This document shows, in pieces, positions 17,466 to 25,057 of a DNA stretch of 64,000 nucleotides. Numbering within the stretch: the first letter of the stretch is position 1; each line of letters begins with the position of its first letter. Source of the DNA: Pseudomonas triclosanedens. GTDB taxonomy: Bacteria > Pseudomonadota > Gammaproteobacteria > Pseudomonadales > Pseudomonadaceae. The notes below the pieces were generated by a model. It had not been told where the DNA came from, made no database searches, and was given only the letters and a program-made list of their open reading frames with translations. The position numbers were made by a program, and so were the translations under genes. Location of the stretch: assembly GCF_026686735.1 (NCBI RefSeq), contig NZ_CP113432.1:4453001-4517000 (forward strand). Direction: 5' to 3'.

Positions 17466-17517
17466 TCACGGCTGTCCTTGCCGCCCCGTGCCATCAGGCA
17501 GCGGGGCGCAGCCGTGA
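17466..17517 (+). other. Compound hairpin between lapE and lapB
   Basis: An outer stem TCACGGCTG (17466-17474) / CAGCCGTGA (17509-17517) encloses an inner stem CGCCCCG-TGCC / GGCA-CGGGGCG with loop ATCA (17482-17508). It begins 9 bp after the lapE stop, in a 172-bp spacer. No T-run follows, so it more likely acts in RNA processing or partial attenuation than as a full terminator. Confidence 0.6.
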
Positions 17518-17628
17518 AGCGATACGAAAGGGCAAGGTGCCGTCGTGCGGCGACAGGCCGGTGCATGCCTCCAGGGCTCGCCGGTGCGCCACGACGCCAG
17601 GCGGCGACCCGGCCCGGGAGGAAGTAGC

Positions 17629-19797
17629 GTGACCATGATCATCCAGGAGCGCGGCACACCGGCGCCCGGCGACCCGCGCCTGAGCCATGACGATCCCCTG
17701 CTCGACGGCCTGCTGATTCTCTGCCGCCTGCATGGCTGCGCAGTCAGCCGCAACAGCCTGTCGGCGGGACTGCCGCTGCCCGATCAGCGCCTGTCCGCCA
17801 GCCTGCTACCCCGCGCGGCGGCCCGTGCCGGGCTCCAGGGGCGCCTGCTGCGCCGCGAGCTGAAGAGCATTTCCAATCTTAATCTGCCCGTCCTGCTGCT
17901 GCTCAACGATGGCCGCAGTGCGGTGCTGCGCCAGTGGCGCGACGACGGCCACGCACTGATCCTGCCGTGCGAGACCGAGGGCGGCGAACAGAGCGTCTCC
18001 GCCGAGGAACTGGCCACCCAGTACAGCGGCCAGGCCCTGTTCGCCCGGCCGCGGCACGAGCTGGAAGCAGCGCGCAAACCGCTGGTACCGCGCGTCGAAG
18101 CCTGGTTCCGCGACACCCTGAAGCTGTCGCGCTGGCTGTATACCGACGCCCTGGTCGCCAGCCTGCTGATCAACCTGCTGGGCATGCTGGTGCCGCTGTT
18201 CGTCATGCAGACCTACGACCGCGTGGTGCCCAACCAGGCCACCTCGACCCTCTGGGTGCTCGTCGTCGGCCTGCTGCTGGGGACGATGTTCGAGCTGTTG
18301 CTGCGGGTACTGCGTTCCAACCTGCTGGACATGGCTGGCAAGAAGACCGACGTGGTGCTCTCGGCGACCCTGTTCGAGCGCATAACCGGCATGTCGATGA
18401 AGGCCCGGCCGGAAACCATCGGCGGCTTCGCGCAGAGCATCCATGACTTCCAGGGACTGCGCGAATTCCTCACCGCGCTGACGCTGACCAGCCTGATCGA
18501 CCTGCCCTTCTCGATCCTGATGATCCTGGTCATCGGCCTGCTCGGCGGCTGGCTGATCGCAATCCCGCTGCTGGCCTTCCCGCTCACCGTCGTCTTCGCC
18601 CTGATCATCCAGAGCCGCCTGCGCGACACCGTGCAAAAGAGCCTGACCCTGGGCGCCGAGCGCCAGGCCCTGCTGATCGAAACCCTTGGCGGGCTGGAAA
18701 CCCTCAAGGCCTGCGGCGCGGAAAGCGAGCGCCAGTACCGCTGGGAAGCCACCCACGGCGCGCTGGCCCGGCTGGACAATCACGCCCGCTTCCTCTCCGC
18801 GCTCGCCACCAACGGCACGCTGTTCCTGCAACAGTTCGCCGGCATGTCGATGATCGTCGCCGGCGTCTACAGCATCCTCGCCGGCGATCTCAGCGTCGGC
18901 GCGCTGGTCGCCAGCTACATGCTCAATAGCCGCGTGCTCGCGCCCCTCGGGCAGATCGCCGGACTGATCACGCGCTACCAGCAGGCACGCCTGACAATGA
19001 CCAGTACCGATGCCCTGATGTCCCTGCCGCAGGAACGCCAGCCGCGCCAGCGGCCGCTGGAGCGCACGCAGTTGCACGGTGCGCTGGAAGTGCGCCAGCT
19101 CGGCTTCACCTATCCGGGCCAGAGCGGCCCCGCGCTGAACCACATCAGCCTGCGCCTGGCGCCAGGGGAGAAAGTCGGCCTGATCGGCAGGAGCGGCTCG
19201 GGCAAGAGCACCCTCGGGCGCCTGCTGATGGGCTTCTACCATCCCGATGAAGGCCAGATCCTGCTCGACGGTCTGGACCTGCGGCAGATCGATGTCGCCG
19301 ACCTTCGCCAACAGATCGGCTATGTCGCCCACGACCTGCCCTTGCTGGCCGGCAGCCTGCGCGACAACCTCACCCTCGGCGCGCGCTACATCAGCGACGC
19401 ACGGATGCTGGAGGTGGCGGAGATGACCGGCGTGAACGAGCTGGCCCGGCAGCACCCGCTGGGTTTCGACCGCCCGGTGGGCGAGCGCGGCCAGCTGCTT
19501 TCCGGCGGCCAGCGCCAGGCGGTGCTGATGGCCCGCGCGCTGCTGCTGGACCCGCCGATCCTGCTGCTCGACGAGCCCACCAGCGCAATGGACAACAGCA
19601 GCGAGGAAATCCTGCGCAAGCGCCTGCATGACGTCTGCCGCGACAAGACCGTACTGCTGGTCACCCACCGCACCTCGATGCTCAGCCTGGTGGACCGCCT
19701 GCTGGTGCTCGACAGTGGCCGGATCGTCGCCGACGGCCCGAAAGACTCGGTCATCGAAGCATTGCGCAAGGGCCATGTCGGCCCGGCAGCGGGGTAA
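17629..19797 (+). CDS. lapB: Type I secretion ABC transporter (LapB-like)
   Basis: Inner-membrane ATPase/permease for adhesin export, 722 residues. An N-terminal C39-like domain (DDPLLDGLLILCRLHGCAVSR) should lack peptidase activity, as is usual in LapB. About six membrane segments lie between residues 150 and 440, followed by an ATPase with Walker A LIGRSGSGKST, signature LLSGGQRQAVLMARAL, Walker B ILLLDEPTSAMD and H-loop LLVTHR. The GTG at 17629 is chosen because GGGAGG lies 7 bp before it; an in-frame ATG two codons later is the alternative. It is 5 bp from lapC. Confidence 0.93.
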   Translation: MTMIIQERGTPAPGDPRLSHDDPLLDGLLILCRLHGCAVSRNSLSAGLPLPDQRLSASLLPRAAARAGLQGRLLRRELKSISNLNLPVLLLLNDGRSAVLRQWRDDGHALILPCETEGGEQSVSAEELATQYSGQALFARPRHELEAARKPLVPRVEAWFRDTLKLSRWLYTDALVASLLINLLGMLVPLFVMQTYDRVVPNQATSTLWVLVVGLLLGTMFELLLRVLRSNLLDMAGKKTDVVLSATLFERITGMSMKARPETIGGFAQSIHDFQGLREFLTALTLTSLIDLPFSILMILVIGLLGGWLIAIPLLAFPLTVVFALIIQSRLRDTVQKSLTLGAERQALLIETLGGLETLKACGAESERQYRWEATHGALARLDNHARFLSALATNGTLFLQQFAGMSMIVAGVYSILAGDLSVGALVASYMLNSRVLAPLGQIAGLITRYQQARLTMTSTDALMSLPQERQPRQRPLERTQLHGALEVRQLGFTYPGQSGPALNHISLRLAPGEKVGLIGRSGSGKSTLGRLLMGFYHPDEGQILLDGLDLRQIDVADLRQQIGYVAHDLPLLAGSLRDNLTLGARYISDARMLEVAEMTGVNELARQHPLGFDRPVGERGQLLSGGQRQAVLMARALLLDPPILLLDEPTSAMDNSSEEILRKRLHDVCRDKTVLLVTHRTSMLSLVDRLLVLDSGRIVADGPKDSVIEALRKGHVGPAAG

Positions 19798-19802
19798 TCG
19801 CC

Positions 19803-21155
19803 ATGCAGCTCACGCAATCGATCCGCGGTTACCTGGGCGGCAACGGCGCCCGCGACACCGAATTCATGCCCGAGGTGCAAGGCACCCTGCTGGAAGACTC
19901 GCCCAATGCCACCCGCATCACCCTGTGGGCGGCCCTCGCGCTGCTGGTGGTAGCGATCGCCTGGGCCTATTTCGCCAACATCGAGGAGGTGACCAAGGGT
20001 GAAGGCAAGGCCATCCCTTCTTCCAAGGTGCAGACCATCCAGAACCTGGAGGGCGGCATCGTCTCGGAAATTTTCGTCCGCGAGGGCCAGGTGGTGGAAA
20101 AGGGCCAGCCTCTTTTGCGCCTGGACGACACCCGCTTCTCCTCCAACAAGGGCGAGACCGAAGCCGATCGCAACTCCCTGGAGGCCCGCGTGGAACGCCT
20201 GAGCGCAGAAGCGGAAGGCCGCCCTCCGGTGTTCACCGACGAGCTGAAGAAAGACGCCCCGCAAGTGGTGGAAGACCAGATGGCGCTCTACCAGACCCGC
20301 CAGCAACGGCAGAACAGCGAGCTGAATATCCTCCAGGAACAACTGCGGCAGAAAGGCCAGGAGCTCCAGGAATTCCGCGCCAAGACCCAGCAATACCGTT
20401 CGAGCCTGGGCCTGGTGCAGCAGGAGATCAACATGTCCGAGCCGCTGGTGAAGGCCGGCGCCGTGTCGCCCGTCGAGCTTCTGCGCCTGCGCCGCAGCGC
20501 GGTGGAGATCAGCGGCGACCTCAACGCCACCAACCTGGCGATTCCCCGCGCCGAGGCGGCGGTGAACGAAATCCAGCGCAAGGTCGAGGAATCCAGGCTG
20601 GGCTTTCGCAGCGACGCGCTCAAGGAGCTGAACGAAGCTCGCACCGAGCTCAACAAGCTGACCGCCACCAGCCGCGCCATCGACGACAAGGTCAACCGCA
20701 CCCTGGTGGTCGCGCCCCTGCGCGGTATCGTCAAGCAGCTCAAGGTCAACACCATCGGCGGCGTGGTGCAGCCAGGCAGTGACATGGTGGAAATCGTCCC
20801 GCTGGAAGACAACCTGCTGGTGGAAGCGCGGGTACGCCCGCAGGACATCGCCTTCCTCCACCCCGGCCAGCCGGCGACCGTGAAGTTCACCGCCTATGAC
20901 TACACCATCTACGGTGGGCTGAAGGCCAAGCTGGAGCTGATCAGCGCCGACACCATCACCGACGACAAGGGCAACAGCTTCTATCTGATCCAGGTGCGCA
21001 CCGACAAGAACCACCTGGGCACCGACGCCAAGCCGCTGCTGATCATTCCCGGCATGGTGGCGACGGTGGACATCATCACCGGCGAGAAGAGCGTGCTGGA
21101 CTACATCCTCAAGCCGGTACTCAAGGCTCGCTGGGAAGCGCTGCGGGAACGCTGA
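19803..21155 (+). CDS. lapC: Type I secretion membrane-fusion protein, HlyD family (LapC-like)
   Basis: Periplasmic adaptor linking the ABC transporter to the TolC channel, 450 residues. A single membrane anchor lies at about residues 38-60 (ITLWAALALLVVAIAWAYFANI), followed by the lipoyl half EGKAIPSSKVQTIQNLEGG, a long coiled coil (about 110-290), and the second lipoyl half and barrel (TLVVAPLRGIVKQLKVNTIGG). It follows lapB by 5 bp in an obvious operon. The 3' end converges on soxR with only 17 bp between the stops. Confidence 0.93.
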   Translation: MQLTQSIRGYLGGNGARDTEFMPEVQGTLLEDSPNATRITLWAALALLVVAIAWAYFANIEEVTKGEGKAIPSSKVQTIQNLEGGIVSEIFVREGQVVEKGQPLLRLDDTRFSSNKGETEADRNSLEARVERLSAEAEGRPPVFTDELKKDAPQVVEDQMALYQTRQQRQNSELNILQEQLRQKGQELQEFRAKTQQYRSSLGLVQQEINMSEPLVKAGAVSPVELLRLRRSAVEISGDLNATNLAIPRAEAAVNEIQRKVEESRLGFRSDALKELNEARTELNKLTATSRAIDDKVNRTLVVAPLRGIVKQLKVNTIGGVVQPGSDMVEIVPLEDNLLVEARVRPQDIAFLHPGQPATVKFTAYDYTIYGGLKAKLELISADTITDDKGNSFYLIQVRTDKNHLGTDAKPLLIIPGMVATVDIITGEKSVLDYILKPVLKARWEALRER

Positions 21156-21172
21156 GGTCAGCGGCGTTCAGC

Positions 21173-21637
21173 TCACTCCTCCTCCACCTGCCAGTGCGCG
21201 CCCGGCCCCTCCTGAGCCAGGCAGTCTCCCGGGTTGCGCAGCGGGCAAGCCTCCATCGACAGGCAGCCGCAACCGATACAGCCGTCCAGTTGGTCGCGTA
21301 GCAACAGCAGTTTCTCGATGCGTTCGTTCAGATCATCCCGCCAGCGCGCCGATAACCGCGCCCAGTCCGCCGCCGTCGGGTTGTGCCCGGTCGGCAGCGA
21401 CGCCAGCGCCTCTGCGATCTCCCCCAGGGGAATGCCAACGCGTTGTGCGACCTTGATCACCGCCACCCGGCGCAGCGTGTCGCGGGAATAGCGGCGCTGG
21501 TTCCCGGCATTGCGCGAACTGCCGATCAGGCCCTTGGCCTCGTAGAAATGCAGCGCGGAAACGGCCACGCCGGCGCGCTTGGCCAGCTCACCGACGCTCA
21601 GGTCACGGTGCATGGAACAGGAGGAAGATTTCTTCAT
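21173..21637 (-). CDS. soxR: Redox-sensing transcriptional activator SoxR
   Basis: MerR-family regulator of 154 residues that senses redox-cycling compounds such as phenazines. The helix-turn-helix region is [26 protein letters not shown]. The [2Fe-2S] cysteines are Cys120, 123, 125 and 131 in [12 protein letters not shown]. It is divergent from the monooxygenase gene at 21715 and shares its operator at 21650-21669. The ATG at 21637 is chosen because the MKKSSSCS leader resembles P. aeruginosa SoxR; an internal Met at residue 9 is possible but less likely. Confidence 0.95.
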   Translation of the reverse strand: MKKSSSCSMHRDLSVGELAKRAGVAVSALHFYEAKGLIGSSRNAGNQRRYSRDTLRRVAVIKVAQRVGIPLGEIAEALASLPTGHNPTAADWARLSARWRDDLNERIEKLLLLRDQLDGCIGCGCLSMEACPLRNPGDCLAQEGPGAHWQVEEE

Positions 21638-21646
21638 GACGGGCTC

Positions 21647-21677
21647 TTGACCTCAACTTAAGTTGAGGTTTTACCCT
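21647..21677 (+). promoter_or_regulatory. SoxR operator within a 19-bp-spacer promoter
   Basis: A perfect 20-bp palindrome ACCTCAACTTAAGTTGAGGT (21650-21669) sits between -35 TTGACC (21647-21652) and -10 TACCCT (21672-21677). The 19-bp spacing is the hallmark of MerR-family activation by DNA distortion. It faces the monooxygenase gene at 21715 and also lies at the soxR start, so SoxR probably activates the former and autoregulates. Confidence 0.88.
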
Positions 21678-21714
21678 CGCCTGGCATTCGGTTCAAGACA
21701 GGAGCCAAGAACCC

Positions 21715-22071
21715 ATGACCCAGCCCAGCCCGATCCACGCCCACGCCTGCGTGGACAATCCGCACTTCGTCCTGCAGATCGAGATCGACGTGACGCCGCA
21801 ACAGCGCCCGCATATCGCCGCAAAGCTGGGGGACTATCTGGAGCACCTGCAGCAGTTGTTCTACCTGCGCCCCGGTTACCTCGCCAGCGAGTTGCACGCC
21901 GAGGGCGACCCGCAGCGCCTGGTCGGCCGTCTGCACTGGCGCCGCAAGGAGGACTGGGAGGCTGCGTGGGATTGCCGCGCGACCTACACCGAGCTGTTCG
22001 CCGAAAGCCTGCTGAAGCTCGGCGTCCGCAGCATTCGCTTCAGCAGCGGGGAAACCGAGCGTGCCCTGTAG
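21715..22071 (+). CDS. SoxR-regulated antibiotic-biosynthesis-monooxygenase-fold protein
   Basis: Small ABM-domain protein of 118 residues, like PA2274, the SoxR target next to soxR in P. aeruginosa. The start MTQPSPIHAHACVDNPHFVLQIEIDV leads into a ferredoxin-like ABM core with a conserved Trp-rich stretch (LHWRRKEDWEAAWDC). An aromatic or quinone substrate such as a phenazine-type compound is plausible, but no substrate can be read from the sequence. Its promoter carries the SoxR box. Confidence 0.85.
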   Translation: MTQPSPIHAHACVDNPHFVLQIEIDVTPQQRPHIAAKLGDYLEHLQQLFYLRPGYLASELHAEGDPQRLVGRLHWRRKEDWEAAWDCRATYTELFAESLLKLGVRSIRFSSGETERAL

Positions 22072-22089
22072 CGCGTCCCACGCAGTGCG

Positions 22090-22122
22090 CCGGATGGGTA
22101 TCGCCGCGCTCCACCCATCCGG
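22090..22122. repeat. Single copy of the GGATGGGT palindromic repeat
   Basis: Arms CCGGATGGGT (22090-22099) and ACCCATCCGG (22113-22122) flank a 13-bp loop containing ATCGCCGCGC. It is a shorter relative of the hairpin in the tandem repeats at 22893-23222, lying between two convergent genes. Confidence 0.6.
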
Positions 22123-22136
22123 CAAGGGCGCGTTCG

Positions 22137-22580
22137 TTACGCCGAGGCCGCCAGACTCATGTGCAGCAGGGGGAATGGCCTTCCCTCACCATCGGTCGGC
22201 GAGCGTCCGGTCTGGACGAAGCCGTAATGCAGATAGAACCCCACCGCCTGAGGATTCTGTTCATTGACGTCGACACTCAGCATGCCGCGCAATTCGCGCG
22301 CAAAATCCAGCAGCGCACGGCCAAGGCCGCGGCCACGACAGCCCGGATCGATGAAGAGCATTTCCACATGCTGCTCATTGAGCCCGATGAAACCCAGCGG
22401 GAGGTCGTCATCGTCCACCGCTACCCACACCTCGACGGCGGGCAGGTAGAGATCGCGGACCTGGGGCAACAGGTCATCGATGTCAGATGCCTGGAGGAAG
22501 TGGTGCGTCGCGTGCACGGCGCCTAGCCAGATATCGAGCAGCCGCGGGTTATCCGCGGCGATGCGTTGGCGAATGAGCAT
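22137..22580 (-). CDS. yjaB: GNAT-family N-acetyltransferase, YjaB-like
   Basis: Acetyltransferase of 147 residues, the same length as E. coli YjaB. Shared phrases are AVHATHHFLQASDI, WVAVDDDDLPLGFIGLNEQHVEMLFIDP, the acetyl-CoA loop CRGRGLGRALLDFA, and the YjaB C-terminus SVDVNEQNPQAVGFYLHYGFVQTGRS. The start MLIRQRIAADNPR is preferred; the upstream frame runs into repeat-rich DNA. The natural substrate is unknown. Confidence 0.85.
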   Translation of the reverse strand: MLIRQRIAADNPRLLDIWLGAVHATHHFLQASDIDDLLPQVRDLYLPAVEVWVAVDDDDLPLGFIGLNEQHVEMLFIDPGCRGRGLGRALLDFARELRGMLSVDVNEQNPQAVGFYLHYGFVQTGRSPTDGEGRPFPLLHMSLAASA

Positions 22581-22735
22581 GGATTCATCCTGATTCAACA
22601 GATCACCAAGGGATAGCACGTCACACAGGTGACGGCGATTGGAGCGTCGGCAGCATGAATGCCCGCTTCGCGAATCAACGCCTGGGCGGAGCACGGCAGA
22701 GGCAGCCGGAAAGAGAGGGAGGTCGATCCTACCCA

Positions 22736-22843
22736 GCCCCCTCCCGGCAGGTAAAGCGTCACCCGACGACCCAGCGCCAGCCGGGCCAGAAACGCCGCGT
22801 CATGGGACGCCACCAGCAGCGTGCCTCGCTGCTCGGGCAATGC
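22736..22843 (-). pseudogene. Relic of an ABC-F ATPase C-terminus
   Basis: A minus-strand frame here encodes ALPEQRGTLLVASHDAAFL followed by ARLALGRRVTLYLPGGG, which looks like the Walker B-to-H-loop end of an ABC-F protein (the GTLLVVSHD..FL pattern). Neither an ATPase body nor Walker A occurs upstream, where repeat DNA begins. Only about 36 residues survive, so this is a decayed fragment. The match is by eye. Confidence 0.45.
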
Positions 22844-22892
22844 GCCGTAGGGCGCATTAACGAACCCGCCATCGGCCGGCTCACGGGCATAG

Positions 22893-23222
22893 AACGCCAG
22901 CATTGGCGTCAGCCGCAGGATGGGTGGAGCTTGCGATACTCATCAACGTCGGAGTGCGATGCGCGATGGGTATCGCTTCGCTCCACCCATCCTACGAACG
23001 TGCCAAAGACGGTGCTCCTGCGGGTGGCTGGTGATGGTGTCCGCTCCTGCGAAGGCATCGAACGCCAGCATTGGCGTCAGCCCTAGGATGGGTGGAGCCT
23101 GCGATACCCATCAACGTCGGAGTGCGATGCGCGATGGGTATCGCTTCGCTCCACCCATCCTACGAACGTGCCAAAGACGGTGTTCCTACAGGGTGGGCTG
23201 GTGATGGTGTCTGCTCCTACGT
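22893..23222. repeat. Tandem 168-bp repeat with an internal long palindrome
   Basis: 22893-23060 and 23061 to about 23222 are near-identical copies with a 168-bp period, each opening AACGCCAGCATTGGCGTCAG. Each holds arms AGGATGGGTGGAGC / GCTCCACCCATCCT (22917-22930 with 22980-22993; 23085-23098 with 23148-23161), giving a long hairpin. The rest of the 22581-23276 interval holds only the ABC-F relic; no intact gene is supported. Confidence 0.8.
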
Positions 23223-23276
23223 AGGCAGAGCAGGCCGGGACAGGACTGCACGCAGGATCGGGGAAAAGCTCTGCCG

Positions 23277-23876
23277 TCAGGAGGAAGAGCGCTGCCCGTG
23301 GTTACGCTGGAAGGTCTCCTCGCCCATCGCGGCGATCTGCCCTTCGATCAGCGCATCGAATGGCCGCAGCAGGTCAGCATGGGACTGCGGCGCATCCAGC
23401 GCGTCGAGGGCGTGGACCACCGCCTCGATAGTGGACAGCGCACCCTCGGCCGGCGCCTTGCGCAGGCGGTAGCGCGAAGTGAGCCCTTGCGGCAGCACCA
23501 CCCGCGGCAGCGCGGCGAGGTTCGGGTTGAGGTGCAGCAGTTTGCGCGCCTTGCGCCAGGTGCCGTCGGGCACCACCAGCAGGCGGGGTCTATCCACAGG
23601 TCGCTCCGCCAGGTCGGCCAGCGCCACGGCGGACTCGCCGGGAAACAGCAGCCACGCATCCCAGGTCGAGAGGTCGAGATCGGTGAAATCCTCGCCCACG
23701 CGCAGTTCGGCGTTCATCAGCCCCAGCACCGCCAGGCGAGCGGTATTGAGCGCATGACCGACTTCGCTGGGGTGCTGCAGCAGGAGTACGCGCGTGCGGT
23801 TGTCCAGGCGCGGGATCAGCGCACACAGGCAATGGTCCAGCGGCCGCTCGCAGCGAGGGCAACGGGCACGGCTCAT
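23277..23876 (-). CDS. tapT: tRNA-uridine aminocarboxypropyltransferase (DTW domain)
   Basis: Likely TapT (E. coli YfiP family), which transfers the 3-amino-3-carboxypropyl group of SAM to U47 of tRNA (acp3U). It is 199 residues. The N-terminal Cys cluster CPRCERPLDHCLCAL and the hallmark DxTW motif in VVPDGTWRKARKLLHLN are present, as is the family stretch LLLQHPSEVGHALNTARLAVL. Its ATG overlaps the gbuR stop by 4 bp (23873-23876), so it is probably co-translated with gbuR. Confidence 0.88.
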   Translation of the reverse strand: MSRARCPRCERPLDHCLCALIPRLDNRTRVLLLQHPSEVGHALNTARLAVLGLMNAELRVGEDFTDLDLSTWDAWLLFPGESAVALADLAERPVDRPRLLVVPDGTWRKARKLLHLNPNLAALPRVVLPQGLTSRYRLRKAPAEGALSTIEAVVHALDALDAPQSHADLLRPFDALIEGQIAAMGEETFQRNHGQRSSS

Positions 23877-24769
23877 GTCTGGCTCGGCTGGGTGCGAAGC
23901 AGGTCGCGGAAGTTCTGGATCAGTGGCTCGCGGGAACGGCCGCGGCGCAGGATCAGCGAGAACGGCGCCTGGTAGCCAAAGGTGGCCGGCAACAAGGCGC
24001 GCAGGCGGCCCTGGTCCACCCAGGGGTGCGCGTAGTGCTCGGGCAGGTAGCCGATGTAGCCGCCGGAGAGAATCAGGATCAGTTGTGCCTCCATGCTCTC
24101 CACCGTGCCGGCACTGTGCTTGAAGCCGTGCCGGGCCAGTTCCGCCTGGCTCCAGTAACCGCGGCCGACCATGCGCTGCTGGGTGATCACCTCGGCGGGA
24201 ATGCGCCGGCCATCGAACAGCGGATGGCGGTCGCTGCAGTACAGCCAGTGCTGCTCTCTATACAGGGGTTGGTAGACCAGGCCGTTCATCCGGCTGAAGA
24301 AAGAGCCGATGGCCAGGTCCAGGCGGTTGTCGAGTACCGCAAGCTGCAGCTCGTAGGGGCTCTGCACCTGCAAGTGCAGGTGGACCGCCGGGTGCAGGCT
24401 GCTGAAGGAGCCGATGACTTCCGCCAGCGGCAACGCCGGGTCGCTCACGGTGGAGTCGAGCACGCCAAGGTTGAGCGTGCCGCGCAGCTCGCCCTTGAGC
24501 GCGGCGGCGTATCGCTCGAAGCCTTCCAGTTCACCGAGGATGCGCAGGGTTTCCTGATAGAACAGGTCGCCCTTGCTGGTCAGCCCGAAGCCGCCGCGAC
24601 CGCGATGGCAGAGGACGATGCCCAACTGGTTCTCCAACTGGCTCATGTAGGTGCTGATGGCCGAGGTAGACAGGTTCAGCTCCTGCTGGGCCGCGGCGAA
24701 GCCCTGGCTGCGCACTACGCAGGCAAATATCCGCAGCAGCTTCACGTCAGGCAGTGCACTGGCGCTCAT
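23873..24769 (-). CDS. gbuR: LysR-type regulator GbuR
   Basis: LysR-family regulator of 298 residues, divergent from gbuA as in P. aeruginosa PA1422/PA1421, where it activates gbuA in response to 4-guanidinobutyrate. The helix-turn-helix region is LLRIFACVVRSQGFAAAQQELNLSTSAISTYMSQLENQLG, followed by the effector domain. It overlaps tapT downstream. The ATG at 24769 gives MSASALPDVKLLRIF, in line with the family. Confidence 0.92.
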   Translation of the reverse strand: MSASALPDVKLLRIFACVVRSQGFAAAQQELNLSTSAISTYMSQLENQLGIVLCHRGRGGFGLTSKGDLFYQETLRILGELEGFERYAAALKGELRGTLNLGVLDSTVSDPALPLAEVIGSFSSLHPAVHLHLQVQSPYELQLAVLDNRLDLAIGSFFSRMNGLVYQPLYREQHWLYCSDRHPLFDGRRIPAEVITQQRMVGRGYWSQAELARHGFKHSAGTVESMEAQLILILSGGYIGYLPEHYAHPWVDQGRLRALLPATFGYQAPFSLILRRGRSREPLIQNFRDLLRTQPSQT

Positions 24770-24926
24770 GACGACTCCGCAAAGGGCGGCCAGGCCGCTC
24801 TAGTTCAGTACTTTCTATACCAGGAAAAAACATGATAGCAAGCCAGCTATCTATTCAGGAGCCACAGGCCATGAGCCTGTCGTACCGGGTCCTGCGGCAA
24901 GCTGGCGCAGTCTATCCACCCCGGAT

Positions 24927-24939
24927 AGTTTAGAAAACT
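24927..24939. promoter_or_regulatory. Candidate GbuR operator in the gbuR-gbuA intergenic region
   Basis: AGTTT-AGA-AAACT is a short perfect dyad in the A+T-rich half of the 288-bp divergent spacer, about 120 bp before gbuA and 160 bp from gbuR. Size and symmetry fit a LysR-type site; the assignment rests on position only. Confidence 0.35.
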
Positions 24940-25057
24940 CTGAACTAATTATTTGTAGCCAGAGATTTTTCCCACTACCCGGCCTGACGAGAATCCGGTC
25001 CCAGTATCAACAAGCCTGTTTCCACGAAAACAGCGACCAACGCGTGAGGCCTTCCCC

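Noticed and set aside
17806..19776. 656-codon open frame on the minus strand opposite the LapB-like gene
   Set aside because: The His/Gln/Ala-rich composition is typical of antisense frames here, and the plus strand encodes a complete ABC exporter with all motifs.
22893..23222. CRISPR-like array
   Set aside because: Only two long copies of 168 bp with no short repeat-spacer periodicity and no cas genes.
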